Positions 1-8,668 of a DNA stretch of 64,000 bases are shown here, piece after piece. How positions within the stretch are numbered: position 1 is the first letter of the stretch; every line of letters begins with the position of its first letter. This DNA is from Gaetbulibacter saemankumensis DSM 17032 (GTDB taxonomy: Bacteria; Bacteroidota; Bacteroidia; Flavobacteriales; Flavobacteriaceae). The DNA lies in the NCBI RefSeq assembly GCF_000425645.1, contig NZ_AUDV01000007.1, positions 218,376 to 282,375 of the forward strand. Direction: 5' to 3'. The notes beneath the pieces were generated by a model, which was not told the origin of the DNA, made no database searches, and saw only the letters and a list, made by a program, of their open reading frames with translations. A program made the position numbers and the translations under genes.

Positions 1-501
1 TTGATCGCGACTTATTTTGGAGAGGAGGAGATAGCTTGGGGCTCTGATAGTGAACGTACAATGGGGTTGATTGTTAGTATTCTGGTAATTCAGGTGGTAG
101 CTATTGCCGGGGCATTGTTAACCGCACGCTTGGCAAAGACATTCGGAAATATCAAAACGCTTATTGTAGTAAATGTGCTTTGGGCTTTAATATGTGTATA
201 TGCGTATTATTTAATTACACCAATGGATTTTTATATCGCTGCTGGATTAGTAGGTGTTGTAATGGGTGGGATTCAGGCATTGTCGAGGTCCACTTATTCT
301 AAATTTTTACCTGAAACAACTGATACAGCATCATTTTTTAGTTTTTATGATGTTGCCGAAAAGATAGGCATCATCATTGGAACATTTTTGTATGGATTTG
401 TAGCACAAATAACGGGAAGTATGAGAAATGCTGTGCTATTTTTATTTTTATTCTTCCTTATGGGAATAGTGCTGTTATTCCGCGTGCCAAATAAAACATA
501 A
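1..501 (+). CDS. MFS transporter, UMF1/Atg22-like family (3' part)
   Basis: The last 166 or so residues of an integral membrane transporter whose start lies before the window. At least four hydrophobic helices are visible (about residues 22-42, 51-72, 77-92, 118-137 and 142-160), with the loop motif GGIQALSRSTYSKFLPE between them followed by SFYDVAEK. That loop is characteristic of the UMF1 branch of the major facilitator superfamily, which resembles yeast Atg22 vacuolar effluxers. Substrate unknown. The first in-window codon is TTG, but this is only an internal codon, not a start I would defend. The gene converges on the next operon with a hairpin between them. Confidence 0.8.
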   Translation: MIATYFGEEEIAWGSDSERTMGLIVSILVIQVVAIAGALLTARLAKTFGNIKTLIVVNVLWALICVYAYYLITPMDFYIAAGLVGVVMGGIQALSRSTYSKFLPETTDTASFFSFYDVAEKIGIIIGTFLYGFVAQITGSMRNAVLFLFLFFLMGIVLLFRVPNKT

Positions 502-505
502 TACC

Positions 506-543
506 AGAAAAGGTGTTTAACTTTTATATTAGTCACCTTTTCT
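506..543. terminator. Hairpin between convergent genes
   Basis: A 10-bp perfect inverted repeat (AGAAAAGGTG at 506-515, CACCTTTTCT at 534-543) with an 18-nt loop sits 4 bases after the transporter stop. There is no long T run, so it may be a weak terminator or simply an mRNA-end hairpin. Confidence 0.4.
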
Positions 544-589
544 AGATATATTGCTGATATATGCGGTAAAAAGAATTTTAATCGAAATA

Positions 590-1669
590 CTAATTTTGTT
601 TGAAGGTTACATTGCCATAATCTGAATCAATTTTTATTAAATTATTACTTTTTGAGCCGTAGTAGCCACGATAGTAATTTTCAACAGATTTCTTGATCGT
701 TTCAGTAAAAGTGAATTCTTTGGTGTTTCTGGCATCACCATATTTTATGTTCATTTCGAAATTAAAATGGTATTCTGGATTATAGCCAATTGTAATGCCT
801 AGGTAGTCTGATTTTATGTTAATATTTCCTGCTTTGGCACCCATTTCATCTATTTTTAAAGAGCCATAATCGCCTTTAATGTTAAGGTTTTTATAAACCG
901 TACCAAAACGCATATTTAAGTAATCACCATTACCATTTATATTATTTGATTGATTGATTTTAATGGCACCATAATCACAATTAAAATTAATATCTTCAGC
1001 ATATTCGATATTTGATTTGGTGTAATCGGCACTAATACTTAGATTTTTTGTTTTACCTACTGTAAATTCACTGTAATCAGCAGCAATATTTCCGCCATTA
1101 ATGTATTCAAAATAGGAGTTATTCGTATAGTCGAAAGTAATACTATTGTCTTCAGCCATTAATTCTTTTGTGGTAATTTTTCCATAATCGCAATTTATAA
1201 TGGCTTTGCCTTCCAGTTTGTCTAAATTAATACTTCCATAATCGTTGCTCAGTTCAACATTATTAGTGATTGGGAGTTTTATGGTGTAGTTAATTTTCAT
1301 ATTGGTATTGTTATTGCTAAAATTCCACCAAGACTTTTTGCTCTTGGAAAAAATGGTTTTTGCACTTACCAAAGCTGGAGTTGATTCAAAATATACATCG
1401 ATTTCTTCAAGTTTGTCGAGCACTTTATCTTCATCGTTTCCACTTACTTTTATGCTAACTTCAATATAAATCTTATTTCCTTCATAAGTAGTTATATCTA
1501 AATTGCCGTAGCTGTTGTCTACTTTTAAAAGCGCATTTTTGTTAACGGTATATTCTTTTTTAATGTTTTTTTCTTTGGTATACTTGTCTTTGGTGACATT
1601 GTGCGCGCATACAATAGCAGGGATAAAAAGTAATAGGTAAATGGTGTTATATAGTATAGTAGTTTTCAT
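590..1669 (-). CDS. Exported DUF4097-like repeat protein (hypothetical)
   Basis: Predicted exported protein of 359 residues. I choose the ATG at 1669 (MKTTILYNTIYLLLF...) because it starts directly with a signal peptide; the in-frame ATG at 1702 would put 11 extra polar residues in front of it. The mature part is built from recurring short strands around a DYG or DYx motif (for example SYGNLDI, NDYGSINL, CDYGKITT, CDYGAIKI, GDYGSLKI, SDYGNVTF), spaced roughly 20-40 residues. This is the look of a beta-solenoid and of the DUF4097/adhesin-like proteins commonly found behind sigma/anti-sigma pairs. Its start overlaps the preceding gene's end by 23 bp, so it is very likely the third gene of the sigma operon. 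Biochemical role unknown. Confidence 0.7.
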   Translation of the reverse strand: MKTTILYNTIYLLLFIPAIVCAHNVTKDKYTKEKNIKKEYTVNKNALLKVDNSYGNLDITTYEGNKIYIEVSIKVSGNDEDKVLDKLEEIDVYFESTPALVSAKTIFSKSKKSWWNFSNNNTNMKINYTIKLPITNNVELSNDYGSINLDKLEGKAIINCDYGKITTKELMAEDNSITFDYTNNSYFEYINGGNIAADYSEFTVGKTKNLSISADYTKSNIEYAEDINFNCDYGAIKINQSNNINGNGDYLNMRFGTVYKNLNIKGDYGSLKIDEMGAKAGNINIKSDYLGITIGYNPEYHFNFEMNIKYGDARNTKEFTFTETIKKSVENYYRGYYGSKSNNLIKIDSDYGNVTFKQN

Positions 1670-2204
1670 AATCTTGTTGTTTAAAATTTTTAATGTTCTC
1701 AATAGTCTCTAGGACATCTTTTAATAAATCTATTCGGGTTTGAAAATTTGAAATCATGGCATAGATTACGCGTTTATCTTCACCACTATCAAAAAGGTTT
1801 TGTTTAAGAGATTCATAATTTTTTTCAAGTACAGCCATATGCTTCATGGCATCATTTATAAGTTGTTCGGTTTCTGGTCTTCTTTCTTGATTTAATTTTG
1901 ATAATTCTTCAGAAATTACCGAGGTAAAAAAGTATTGTGTTTCTGCCATTTCTGGTGATACACTCGCTAAGTCGGTTTCTTTATCCATATTAAACCATGT
2001 GAGTAATCCGAAACATAAAACAAGAGATGCTGCCATAGATAATATAGGTTTCCAGTAATTATACCTTTTTTCCTGTTTTAGGTTTTGAGCGTTTAGTTTT
2101 TTTAGAAATCGATTTTCATGACCGAATTCGGGAACTTCGAAATCAAATTCTGAATGTAAACTTTCAAATAAATTATCTATAGGTTCTTTTTTCATCTTTT
2201 TCAT
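1647..2204 (-). CDS. Putative membrane anti-sigma factor
   Basis: 185-residue protein with an acidic/basic cytoplasmic N-terminus, one transmembrane helix (about residues 51-67, ILSMAASLVLCFGLLTW) and a helical, probably coiled-coil C-terminal part (residues 90-175). No catalytic motif. The start codon directly abuts the stop of the ECF sigma gene and the end overlaps the next gene, the classic arrangement of a sigma factor with its membrane-bound inhibitor. Anti-sigma function is inferred from topology and position; no recognisable zinc-binding HxxxCxxC motif is present. Confidence 0.65.
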   Translation of the reverse strand: MKKMKKEPIDNLFESLHSEFDFEVPEFGHENRFLKKLNAQNLKQEKRYNYWKPILSMAASLVLCFGLLTWFNMDKETDLASVSPEMAETQYFFTSVISEELSKLNQERRPETEQLINDAMKHMAVLEKNYESLKQNLFDSGEDKRVIYAMISNFQTRIDLLKDVLETIENIKNFKQQDYENYYTI

Positions 2205-2759
2205 TTACACCACAAGGGCTAATTTTTTTCTAATACTTTCTTTGGCTCGAGATATAATAGTTCTACAATTGGCATAAGAGATATTTAAAATTTCACTTAT
2301 TTCTTCGTAGTCGTAACCTTCTATTAAATGAAGGTTAAGGCATACTCTGTAATTTTCTTTTAGTGAATTCATAACCTCTATAACTTGTTTGACTTTAATG
2401 TTGTTTTCTTCAATGTTGGCGGAAGACGTTTCATTGTTTTCAATTTTATACATGACATCATCTAACGGAATAACCTGATGTTTACTGTGTTTTTTGTAGT
2501 GATAAATACTGTTGTTTATCACAATACGCTTTAACCAAGGTCCAAATGTCTTATAATCATTCAGGTTGTCTAGTTTTGCAAAAGCCATTAAAAATGAGTC
2601 TTGCATAATATCTTCAGCCGCATAGCGATCTTTTACAATTCTTAAGGAAGCATTAAACATAGTCTTATAATAGCGATTGTAAATTTCTAGTTGAGCTGAT
2701 TGGTTGCCGCTCGAACATAGTTTTACAAGTTGCTCTGTATTTAATTTGGTTAGCTTCAC
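2205..2759 (-). CDS. RNA polymerase ECF sigma factor
   Basis: 184-residue sigma-70 family protein of the extracytoplasmic-function class. Region 2 is seen at about residues 22-90 (YNRYYKTMFNASLRIVKDRYAAEDIMQDSFLMAF, then FGPWLKRIVINNSIYHYKK) and region 4 at about 125-180 (LKENYRVCLNLHLIEGYDYEEISEILNISYANCRTIISRAKESIRKKL). It lacks the N-terminal region 1 of housekeeping sigmas. First gene of a three-gene operon with a likely anti-sigma and an exported protein, so it probably answers an envelope signal. The target promoters cannot be read from this window. Confidence 0.93.
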   Translation of the reverse strand: MKLTKLNTEQLVKLCSSGNQSAQLEIYNRYYKTMFNASLRIVKDRYAAEDIMQDSFLMAFAKLDNLNDYKTFGPWLKRIVINNSIYHYKKHSKHQVIPLDDVMYKIENNETSSANIEENNIKVKQVIEVMNSLKENYRVCLNLHLIEGYDYEEISEILNISYANCRTIISRAKESIRKKLALVV

Positions 2760-2885
2760 TTAGGTTTATTGTTGTTTTATAGAGTATAAGGAATTACAAA
2801 TGTTACAGTTTTATTAAAAAAAAATCCCCACACTAAGTTAATAATGTAGGAATTTAAAATTAGAAGCATTATAGTTTTTATAGAG

Positions 2886-5189
2886 TTACGCTAATTGAAC
2901 TTCTTGAGCTCTCAAGTTTTTTGCAGCTTTAACAATGTTTTGCAGTGCTTTTTTGGTCTCTGGCCAATCTCTAGTTTTTAATCCGCAGTCTGGATTAACC
3001 CAGATATGTTCTTTAGGGAGTACCTTTGTAGCCTTTAGAAGTAAATTTTCAATTTCTTCTAATGAGGGAACACGAGGCGAGTGGATATCGTAAACACCTG
3101 GACCAATTTTATTGGGATATTTATAGTTTACAAAAGCATCAAGTAGTTCCATTTCAGAGCGCGAAGTTTCAATCGTAATTACATCGGCATCCATGTCTGC
3201 GATGCTTGAAATGATATCATTAAAATCAGAATAACACATGTGAGTGTGAATTTGTGTTTCGTCTTTTACACCACTCGCCGAAATTTTAAAGGCTCTAACT
3301 GCCCAGTTTAAATATTCGTTCCAGTTTTCTTTTCGTAGCGGCAAACCTTCACGAATAGCAGGTTCGTCAATTTGAATAATTTTTAAACCATGCTTTTCTA
3401 AATCTACAACTTCATCTCTAATAGCTAAAGCAATTTGATTACAGGTAGTTTCTCTAGGCTGATCGTTTCTAACAAACGACCATTGTAAAATAGTTACAGG
3501 ACCTGTGAGCATTCCTTTTAATGGTTTTTTAGTTAACGATTGTGCGTATTCTGACCATTGTATTGTCATTGGTTGGTTTCGCGAAACATCACCAAATAAA
3601 ATAGGAGGCTTAACACAGCGGCTACCGTAACTTTGTACCCATCCAAAATCGCTAAATGCAAATCCGTTAAGTTTCTCTCCAAAATATTCGACCATATCAT
3701 TACGTTCAAATTCGCCATGAACCACTACATCTAAGCCAATTTCTTCTTGAAAACGAATAGAATCTTCGATTTCTTTTGCTATTAAGAAATCATAGTTTTC
3801 TTGCGACAAAAGACCTTTTTTGTATTTTAACCGCCAGCTTCTAACTTCTTTTGTCTGTGGAAAAGAGCCAATAGTGGTTGTTGGGTATAAGGGTAAATTA
3901 AGAGTTGATTTTTGTTTAGTTTGGCGAAAAGAAAAAGGATGCTTTCGATCGCTATCGGAATCTTTAAGATTTGATACGCGATCTTTTACCGCTGAATCAT
4001 GAATTAGCTTAGACGTTTTTCGGTTAAGATTGGCTGATTTATTTTCTTCATATAGAGATAAGTAGGCATCGTTTTCTGGTAAATATAGGTTTCTTAATGT
4101 ATTAATCTCTTCCAGTTTTTGTTTTGTAAAAGCTAACCATTGTTTAATGTCTTTTTGTAAGTTAATTTCTAAATCTAAATCATATGGGCAGTGTAATAAC
4201 GAGCAGGAAGATGAAATCCATAGATTGTCTAAGTGGATTCTAGTGGCTGCTTTTTCAATGATTTTAAGAGATGATTCAAAATCATTCTTCCAAATATTTC
4301 TCCCATCAACCAGTCCTAATGAAAGTTTTGTTTTCTCATTAAAATATTTAGATTCGAGAACATCCTCTAACTGTAAACGGCATCGAACTAAATCTAAATG
4401 CAAAGTATCAACAGGTAATTGTAGAGCAGTTTCTAGATTGTCGCCATAGCAGTCGAAGTAATTAGCGAGAAAAATTTTTAAATCTGGAAATTGTTTGTTT
4501 ATAGTTTGGTAGGTTGTTGTTATTGCTTCTTGTTCTTTTTTGTTAAGATTTAAAGCAAGACAAGGCTCATCAAATTGAATGTATTCAACGCCTAAAGCTG
4601 TTAATTCTTTTATGATTTCTAAATAAACGGGAAGTAATTTATTTAGTAAATCTAAACGATGAAATCCCGTTTCTTTTTCCTTACCCAAAAGCAAGAAGGT
4701 AACAGGCCCCACTAAAACAGGTTTTGTTTTAATTCCAGACACTAAAGCTTCTTGATATTCTTTGATGATTTTTTTTGAAAAAAATTCAAAAGTTTGATTT
4801 TTTTCAAATTCAGGTACGATGTAGTGGTAATTTGTGTCAAACCATTTGGTCATTCCCATAGCGGTAACATCAATATTTTCGTTTTGTAAACCACGAGCCA
4901 TGGCAAAATACAACTCCAGATCATTCTGTTTTGAAATGCAGTTGTAGCGTTTTGGGATGCAACCTACTGTTAAGCAGGTGTCTAAAATTTGGTCGTATAA
5001 AGAAAAGTCGTTTGAAGGTATAAGGTCGATACCCAATTGTTTTTGTTGATTCCAGTTTTGTGTTTTTAAATAACTTGCAGTTTCAAGTAACTCTTCTTTG
5101 TTAATTTGTCCTTTCCAAAAGGCTTCACAGGCTTTTTTTAATTCACGATGTGATCCAATTCTTGGATGTCCTAAAATGGTAGTTTTCAT
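2886..5189 (-). CDS. metE: Cobalamin-independent methionine synthase
   Basis: 767-residue 5-methyltetrahydropteroyltriglutamate-homocysteine methyltransferase, the last step of methionine synthesis, cytosolic. Two homologous barrels are present: the N-terminal one (residues 1-380) and the catalytic one (about 430-755), which begins with LPLYPTTTIGSFPQTKEVR. The zinc/homocysteine ligands are in place: H650 and C652 in HTHMCYSD, E674 in TIETSRSE, and C735 in NPDCGLKTR. Full length compared with the usual 750-770. The N-terminus MKTTILGHPRIGSHRELKKA is the normal MetE start. Divergently transcribed from an Lrp-type gene 137 bp away, which makes that protein a candidate regulator. No SAM or cobalamin riboswitch was noticed in the upstream gap. 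Confidence 0.97.
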   Translation of the reverse strand: MKTTILGHPRIGSHRELKKACEAFWKGQINKEELLETASYLKTQNWNQQKQLGIDLIPSNDFSLYDQILDTCLTVGCIPKRYNCISKQNDLELYFAMARGLQNENIDVTAMGMTKWFDTNYHYIVPEFEKNQTFEFFSKKIIKEYQEALVSGIKTKPVLVGPVTFLLLGKEKETGFHRLDLLNKLLPVYLEIIKELTALGVEYIQFDEPCLALNLNKKEQEAITTTYQTINKQFPDLKIFLANYFDCYGDNLETALQLPVDTLHLDLVRCRLQLEDVLESKYFNEKTKLSLGLVDGRNIWKNDFESSLKIIEKAATRIHLDNLWISSSCSLLHCPYDLDLEINLQKDIKQWLAFTKQKLEEINTLRNLYLPENDAYLSLYEENKSANLNRKTSKLIHDSAVKDRVSNLKDSDSDRKHPFSFRQTKQKSTLNLPLYPTTTIGSFPQTKEVRSWRLKYKKGLLSQENYDFLIAKEIEDSIRFQEEIGLDVVVHGEFERNDMVEYFGEKLNGFAFSDFGWVQSYGSRCVKPPILFGDVSRNQPMTIQWSEYAQSLTKKPLKGMLTGPVTILQWSFVRNDQPRETTCNQIALAIRDEVVDLEKHGLKIIQIDEPAIREGLPLRKENWNEYLNWAVRAFKISASGVKDETQIHTHMCYSDFNDIISSIADMDADVITIETSRSEMELLDAFVNYKYPNKIGPGVYDIHSPRVPSLEEIENLLLKATKVLPKEHIWVNPDCGLKTRDWPETKKALQNIVKAAKNLRAQEVQLA

Positions 5190-5218
5190 AATATGTTAAT
5201 GGTTTTTTAAAGCGTGTT

Positions 5219-5226
5219 CAAAATTA
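5219..5226 (-). promoter_or_regulatory. Candidate -7 element for metE
   Basis: On the minus strand this reads TAATTTTG, a match to the Bacteroidetes -7 consensus TAnnTTTG, 30 bases before the metE ATG. No clear -33 TTG stands at the right distance, so only weakly supported. Confidence 0.3.
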
Positions 5227-5289
5227 TAATTGAAGAATATAATTATATAATAGTTATGGGATATTAGTTATATTACCTAATATTGTTTT

Positions 5290-5306
5290 TTATTATAGAA
5301 TAATAA
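5290..5306. promoter_or_regulatory. AT-rich palindrome, possible Lrp-type operator
   Basis: TTATTAT-AGA-ATAATAA, a perfect 7-bp inverted repeat with a 3-bp spacer, 20 bases before the start of the Lrp-type gene and in the gap shared with metE. AT-rich palindromes of this length are typical for Lrp/AsnC proteins, but in so AT-rich a gap chance is a real alternative. Confidence 0.3.
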
Positions 5307-5326
5307 TCTTTTTAATAAAAAGTAAA

Positions 5327-5812
5327 ATGAGTTTAGAAGAAAATTATCCTACAATCATGTTAGATGAAACTGATTTTAGAATCTTAAAAATGCTACAAAA
5401 CAGAGCGAATCTAACGACCAAGGATTTAGCGGCTAAAGTTAATTTGTCGACGACACCTGTCTTTGAGCGTGTGAAAAAATTGGAGAAAGCAGGGTATATA
5501 AAAAATTATGTTGCGGTTTTAGATGCCGGAAAATTAAACAAAGGCCTCATGGTGTTTTGTAATGTTACATTGAAAGAACATACTAGAGAGATCGGAAATC
5601 AATTTGTAAAAGATATTTTATCGTTGAAGGAAGTGGTTGAGTGCTTTAATATTTCGGGAGACTATGATTTCTTTTTAAAGATATTAGTGAGAGATATGAA
5701 GGAGTATCAGAATTTTGTGTTAGATAAGTTGGGAGGTATTAAAAATATTGGGAGTGCACATAGCACGTTCGTTATGGGTGAGATAAAAAATTCTTATGCC
5801 GTACCGATTTAA
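5327..5812 (+). CDS. Lrp/AsnC family transcriptional regulator
   Basis: 161 residues. Residues 12-70 form the winged helix-turn-helix (LDETDFRILKMLQNRANLTTKDLAAKVNLSTTPVFERVKKLEKAGYI), and residues 75-155 form the RAM/AsnC effector-binding domain with the usual GDYDFFLKILVRDMKEYQNFVLDKL segment. Lrp-type proteins assemble as octamers and sense amino acids. Position divergent to metE suggests that it controls methionine synthesis and itself, but that link is inferred. An in-frame ATG 30 bases downstream is a less likely start, since the first ATG has an A-rich leader. Confidence 0.92.
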   Translation: MSLEENYPTIMLDETDFRILKMLQNRANLTTKDLAAKVNLSTTPVFERVKKLEKAGYIKNYVAVLDAGKLNKGLMVFCNVTLKEHTREIGNQFVKDILSLKEVVECFNISGDYDFFLKILVRDMKEYQNFVLDKLGGIKNIGSAHSTFVMGEIKNSYAVPI

Positions 5813-5817
5813 AAAGA

Positions 5818-5848
5818 AAGCCCGAAATATGTATTTCGGGCTTTTTTA
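5818..5848. terminator. Bidirectional terminator between lrp-type gene and clpC
   Basis: AAGCCCGAAAT (5818-5828) pairs with ATTTCGGGCTT (5833-5843), a 4-base loop, followed by a T run; the A run in front serves the opposite strand. It lies between two convergent genes, 6 bases after the first stop. Confidence 0.9.
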
Positions 5849-5865
5849 TCAAATATAAATTTAGG

Positions 5866-8415
5866 TTATGATTCAGTAGGGTTTTCAGCTTTTTTAATAT
5901 CAATACTCAATTCTTGTGTGTCTTTGTCTAGATTGATATGAATTTCATCACCGGCTTCTACATGTGAAGTTATGATTTCTTCAGCCAAGGCATCTTCAAT
6001 ATATTTTTGAATGGCACGTTTTAAAGGTCGAGCGCCATATTGTTTATCGAAACCTTTTTCAGCTATATATTCTTTCGCTTCATCACTTAGTTTTAGGGTG
6101 TACCCTAAGTCTTTTATTCTTAAGAGTAATTTATCTAATTCGATATCGATAATTTTGTTAATATCTTCTTTTTCAAGAGCATTAAACATAACAACATCAT
6201 CGATTCTATTTAAAAATTCAGGAGCAAATGATTTTTTAAGAGCATTCTCAATAACGCTTTTTGCATTTGCATCGGCTTGAGCTTTTTGTGATGACGTACC
6301 AAAACCTATACCTGTGCCAAAATCTTTAAGCTTACGCGCTCCGATATTAGAAGTCATTATAATAATAGTATTTCTAAAATCAATTTTTCGGCCTAAACTA
6401 TCTGTTAGATAACCATCGTCTAACACCTGTAAAAGCATGTTAAATACATCTGGATGCGCTTTTTCAATTTCATCTAAAAGGATTACCGCATATGGTTTAC
6501 GTCTTACTTTTTCTGTTAGTTGTCCGCCTTCTTCGTATCCAACATATCCTGGAGGCGCTCCAATTAATCTAGAAATAGCGAATTTCTCCATGTATTCACT
6601 CATATCGATTCGGATTAATGAATCTTCACTATCGAATAACTCTCTGGATAAAACTTTAGCCAACTGTGTTTTACCTACACCAGTTTGCCCTAAAAATATA
6701 AATGACCCGATTGGTTTATTAGGATCTTTAAGTCCGGCACGATTACGCTGAATGGCTTTAACGACCTTCGCAACAGCCTCGTCCTGGCCAATCACCTTGC
6801 CTTTAATTAAATTAGGTAATTCAGCTAATTTATTAATTTCGGTTTGGGCAATTCTATTTACAGGAATCCCCGTCATCATAGAAATAACATCGGCCACATT
6901 ATCTTCGGTAACAATTTCACGATGTTGTTTGGTGTCTTCTTCCCATTTTTCTTGAGCTGTAGCAAGTTCTTTTTCAATACGTTTTTCATCATCTCTCAAT
7001 TTGGCTGCTTCTTCATATTTTTGCTTTCTTACAACAGCATTTTTAGTTTCCTTAATGGCTTCGAGTTGTTTTTCCAATTCGATAATTTGTTTAGGAACCT
7101 CAATGTTGGTTATATGTACGCGAGAGCCAGCCTCATCTAAAGCATCAATAGCTTTGTCTGGTAAGAAACGCTCAGTCATGTAACGATTAGTAAGTGTGAC
7201 ACAGGCTTGAATCGCTTCTTGGGTGTAATCTACGTTATGATGATCTTCGTATTTCGCTTTTATGTTATTAAGAATTTCGATCGTTTCTGCCACTGTTGTT
7301 GGTTCAACAATCACTTTCTGAAAACGTCTTTCTAGGGCACCATCTTTTTCAATATATTGTCTGTATTCATCAAGTGTTGTAGCTCCGATGCATTGAATTT
7401 CGCCTCTTGCTAAGGCTGGTTTAAACATATTGGAAGCATCTAAACTGCCTGTTGCTCCACCGGCACCAACAATGGTATGAATTTCATCAATAAAAAGAAT
7501 CACATCGTCATTCTTCTCTAGTTCATTCATTACGGCTTTCATTCGTTCTTCAAATTGTCCGCGGTACTTCGTACCGGCAACTAAACTGGCAAGATCTAGA
7601 GTAACTACGCGTTTATTGAAAAGAATTCGGGATACCTTACGTTTTACAATACGTAGAGCTAAACCTTCAGCAATGGCCGATTTGCCTACACCAGGTTCTC
7701 CTATTAATAGCGGATTGTTTTTCTTTCTACGGCTTAAAATTTGTGAAACACGCTCTATTTCCTTCTCTCGACCCACAACAGGATCAAGCTTGCCTTCTTC
7801 GGCTAGTGCCGTTAAATCTCGTCCGAAGTTATCTAAAACAGGAGTTTTAGATTTTTTGTTTGTTTTACCTGATGGTGTGTTGAAAATGTCTTTTCCAGCA
7901 TCGTCGCTAGCATCTGAGTCATCTTGAAATGATTCTGCTTTTGGGTCTATATATTCGTTGTCGTTTGTTATCATAAGTTTGAATTGTTCTTTTACATTAT
8001 CATAATCAATTTTAAGCTTATTTAAAAGCTTGGTAGTTGGGTCATTTTCGTTACGTAAAATACATAGCAATAAATGGGCGGTATTAATAGAAGAACTTTG
8101 AAATAGTTTAGCTTCTAAAAATGTCGTTTTTAAAGCGCGTTCTGCTTGTCTGGTAAGATGTAGATTTTTCTTTTGATTTGATGCGGCCGAAATATTCGGG
8201 TTTGCAGGGCTTAAAATCTCTACTTTACGTCTTAAATGATTTAAATCTATATCCAGAGCGTTTAATATGTTGATGGCTTTTCCGTCGCCATCACGTAAAA
8301 GTCCGAGCATTAAGTGTTCGGTCCCGATAAAATCATGACCCAACCTTAGCGCTTCTTCTTTGCTGTACGCTATAACGTCTTTTACTCGAGGTGAAAAATT
8401 ATCATCCATAGTCAA
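5866..8415 (-). CDS. clpC: ClpC-type AAA+ ATPase of the Clp protease
   Basis: 849-residue unfoldase that feeds substrates to ClpP and acts in protein quality control. Order of domains: double Clp-N repeat (residues about 5-150), D1 AAA+ module with Walker A GEPGVGKSAIAEG and Walker B VILFIDEIHT, a UVR/coiled-coil segment (about 430-480, KQKYEEAAKLRDDEKRIEKEL), D2 module with Walker A GQTGVGKTQLAK and LLDEIEKAHPDV, and the C-terminal ClpB-D2-small domain. The UVR segment in the middle separates it from ClpA and ClpB. Start taken at MTMDDNFSP; the ATG two codons later is equally possible. Divergent from gyrA. No McsA/McsB or CtsR gene is next to it. Confidence 0.95.
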   Translation of the reverse strand: MTMDDNFSPRVKDVIAYSKEEALRLGHDFIGTEHLMLGLLRDGDGKAINILNALDIDLNHLRRKVEILSPANPNISAASNQKKNLHLTRQAERALKTTFLEAKLFQSSSINTAHLLLCILRNENDPTTKLLNKLKIDYDNVKEQFKLMITNDNEYIDPKAESFQDDSDASDDAGKDIFNTPSGKTNKKSKTPVLDNFGRDLTALAEEGKLDPVVGREKEIERVSQILSRRKKNNPLLIGEPGVGKSAIAEGLALRIVKRKVSRILFNKRVVTLDLASLVAGTKYRGQFEERMKAVMNELEKNDDVILFIDEIHTIVGAGGATGSLDASNMFKPALARGEIQCIGATTLDEYRQYIEKDGALERRFQKVIVEPTTVAETIEILNNIKAKYEDHHNVDYTQEAIQACVTLTNRYMTERFLPDKAIDALDEAGSRVHITNIEVPKQIIELEKQLEAIKETKNAVVRKQKYEEAAKLRDDEKRIEKELATAQEKWEEDTKQHREIVTEDNVADVISMMTGIPVNRIAQTEINKLAELPNLIKGKVIGQDEAVAKVVKAIQRNRAGLKDPNKPIGSFIFLGQTGVGKTQLAKVLSRELFDSEDSLIRIDMSEYMEKFAISRLIGAPPGYVGYEEGGQLTEKVRRKPYAVILLDEIEKAHPDVFNMLLQVLDDGYLTDSLGRKIDFRNTIIIMTSNIGARKLKDFGTGIGFGTSSQKAQADANAKSVIENALKKSFAPEFLNRIDDVVMFNALEKEDINKIIDIELDKLLLRIKDLGYTLKLSDEAKEYIAEKGFDKQYGARPLKRAIQKYIEDALAEEIITSHVEAGDEIHINLDKDTQELSIDIKKAENPTES

Positions 8416-8668
8416 TTCCTTTCTGCATTAAAAATACTAAAACATTTAACCAAAGGCAAAAACTATACCTTAAATTAAGTGCATGTTGCTAATTGACGAA
8501 AAAAACTTAATAAAATCAAAAAAAATAGGATGATATTTATTAAATAAAATGTATTGAAAAATTGTTAATAAAAAACATGAAAAAATACTGTTAAAAGACC
8601 TATCAATACTGACGGAATACGTATATTAGCGTGTTTTGAAATACTCATAAAACTTAATTAAAATATTT

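Noticed and set aside
6011..7927. Several 60-104 codon frames opposite clpC
   Set aside because: Antisense shadows of a highly conserved ATPase; no promoter or independent protein signature.
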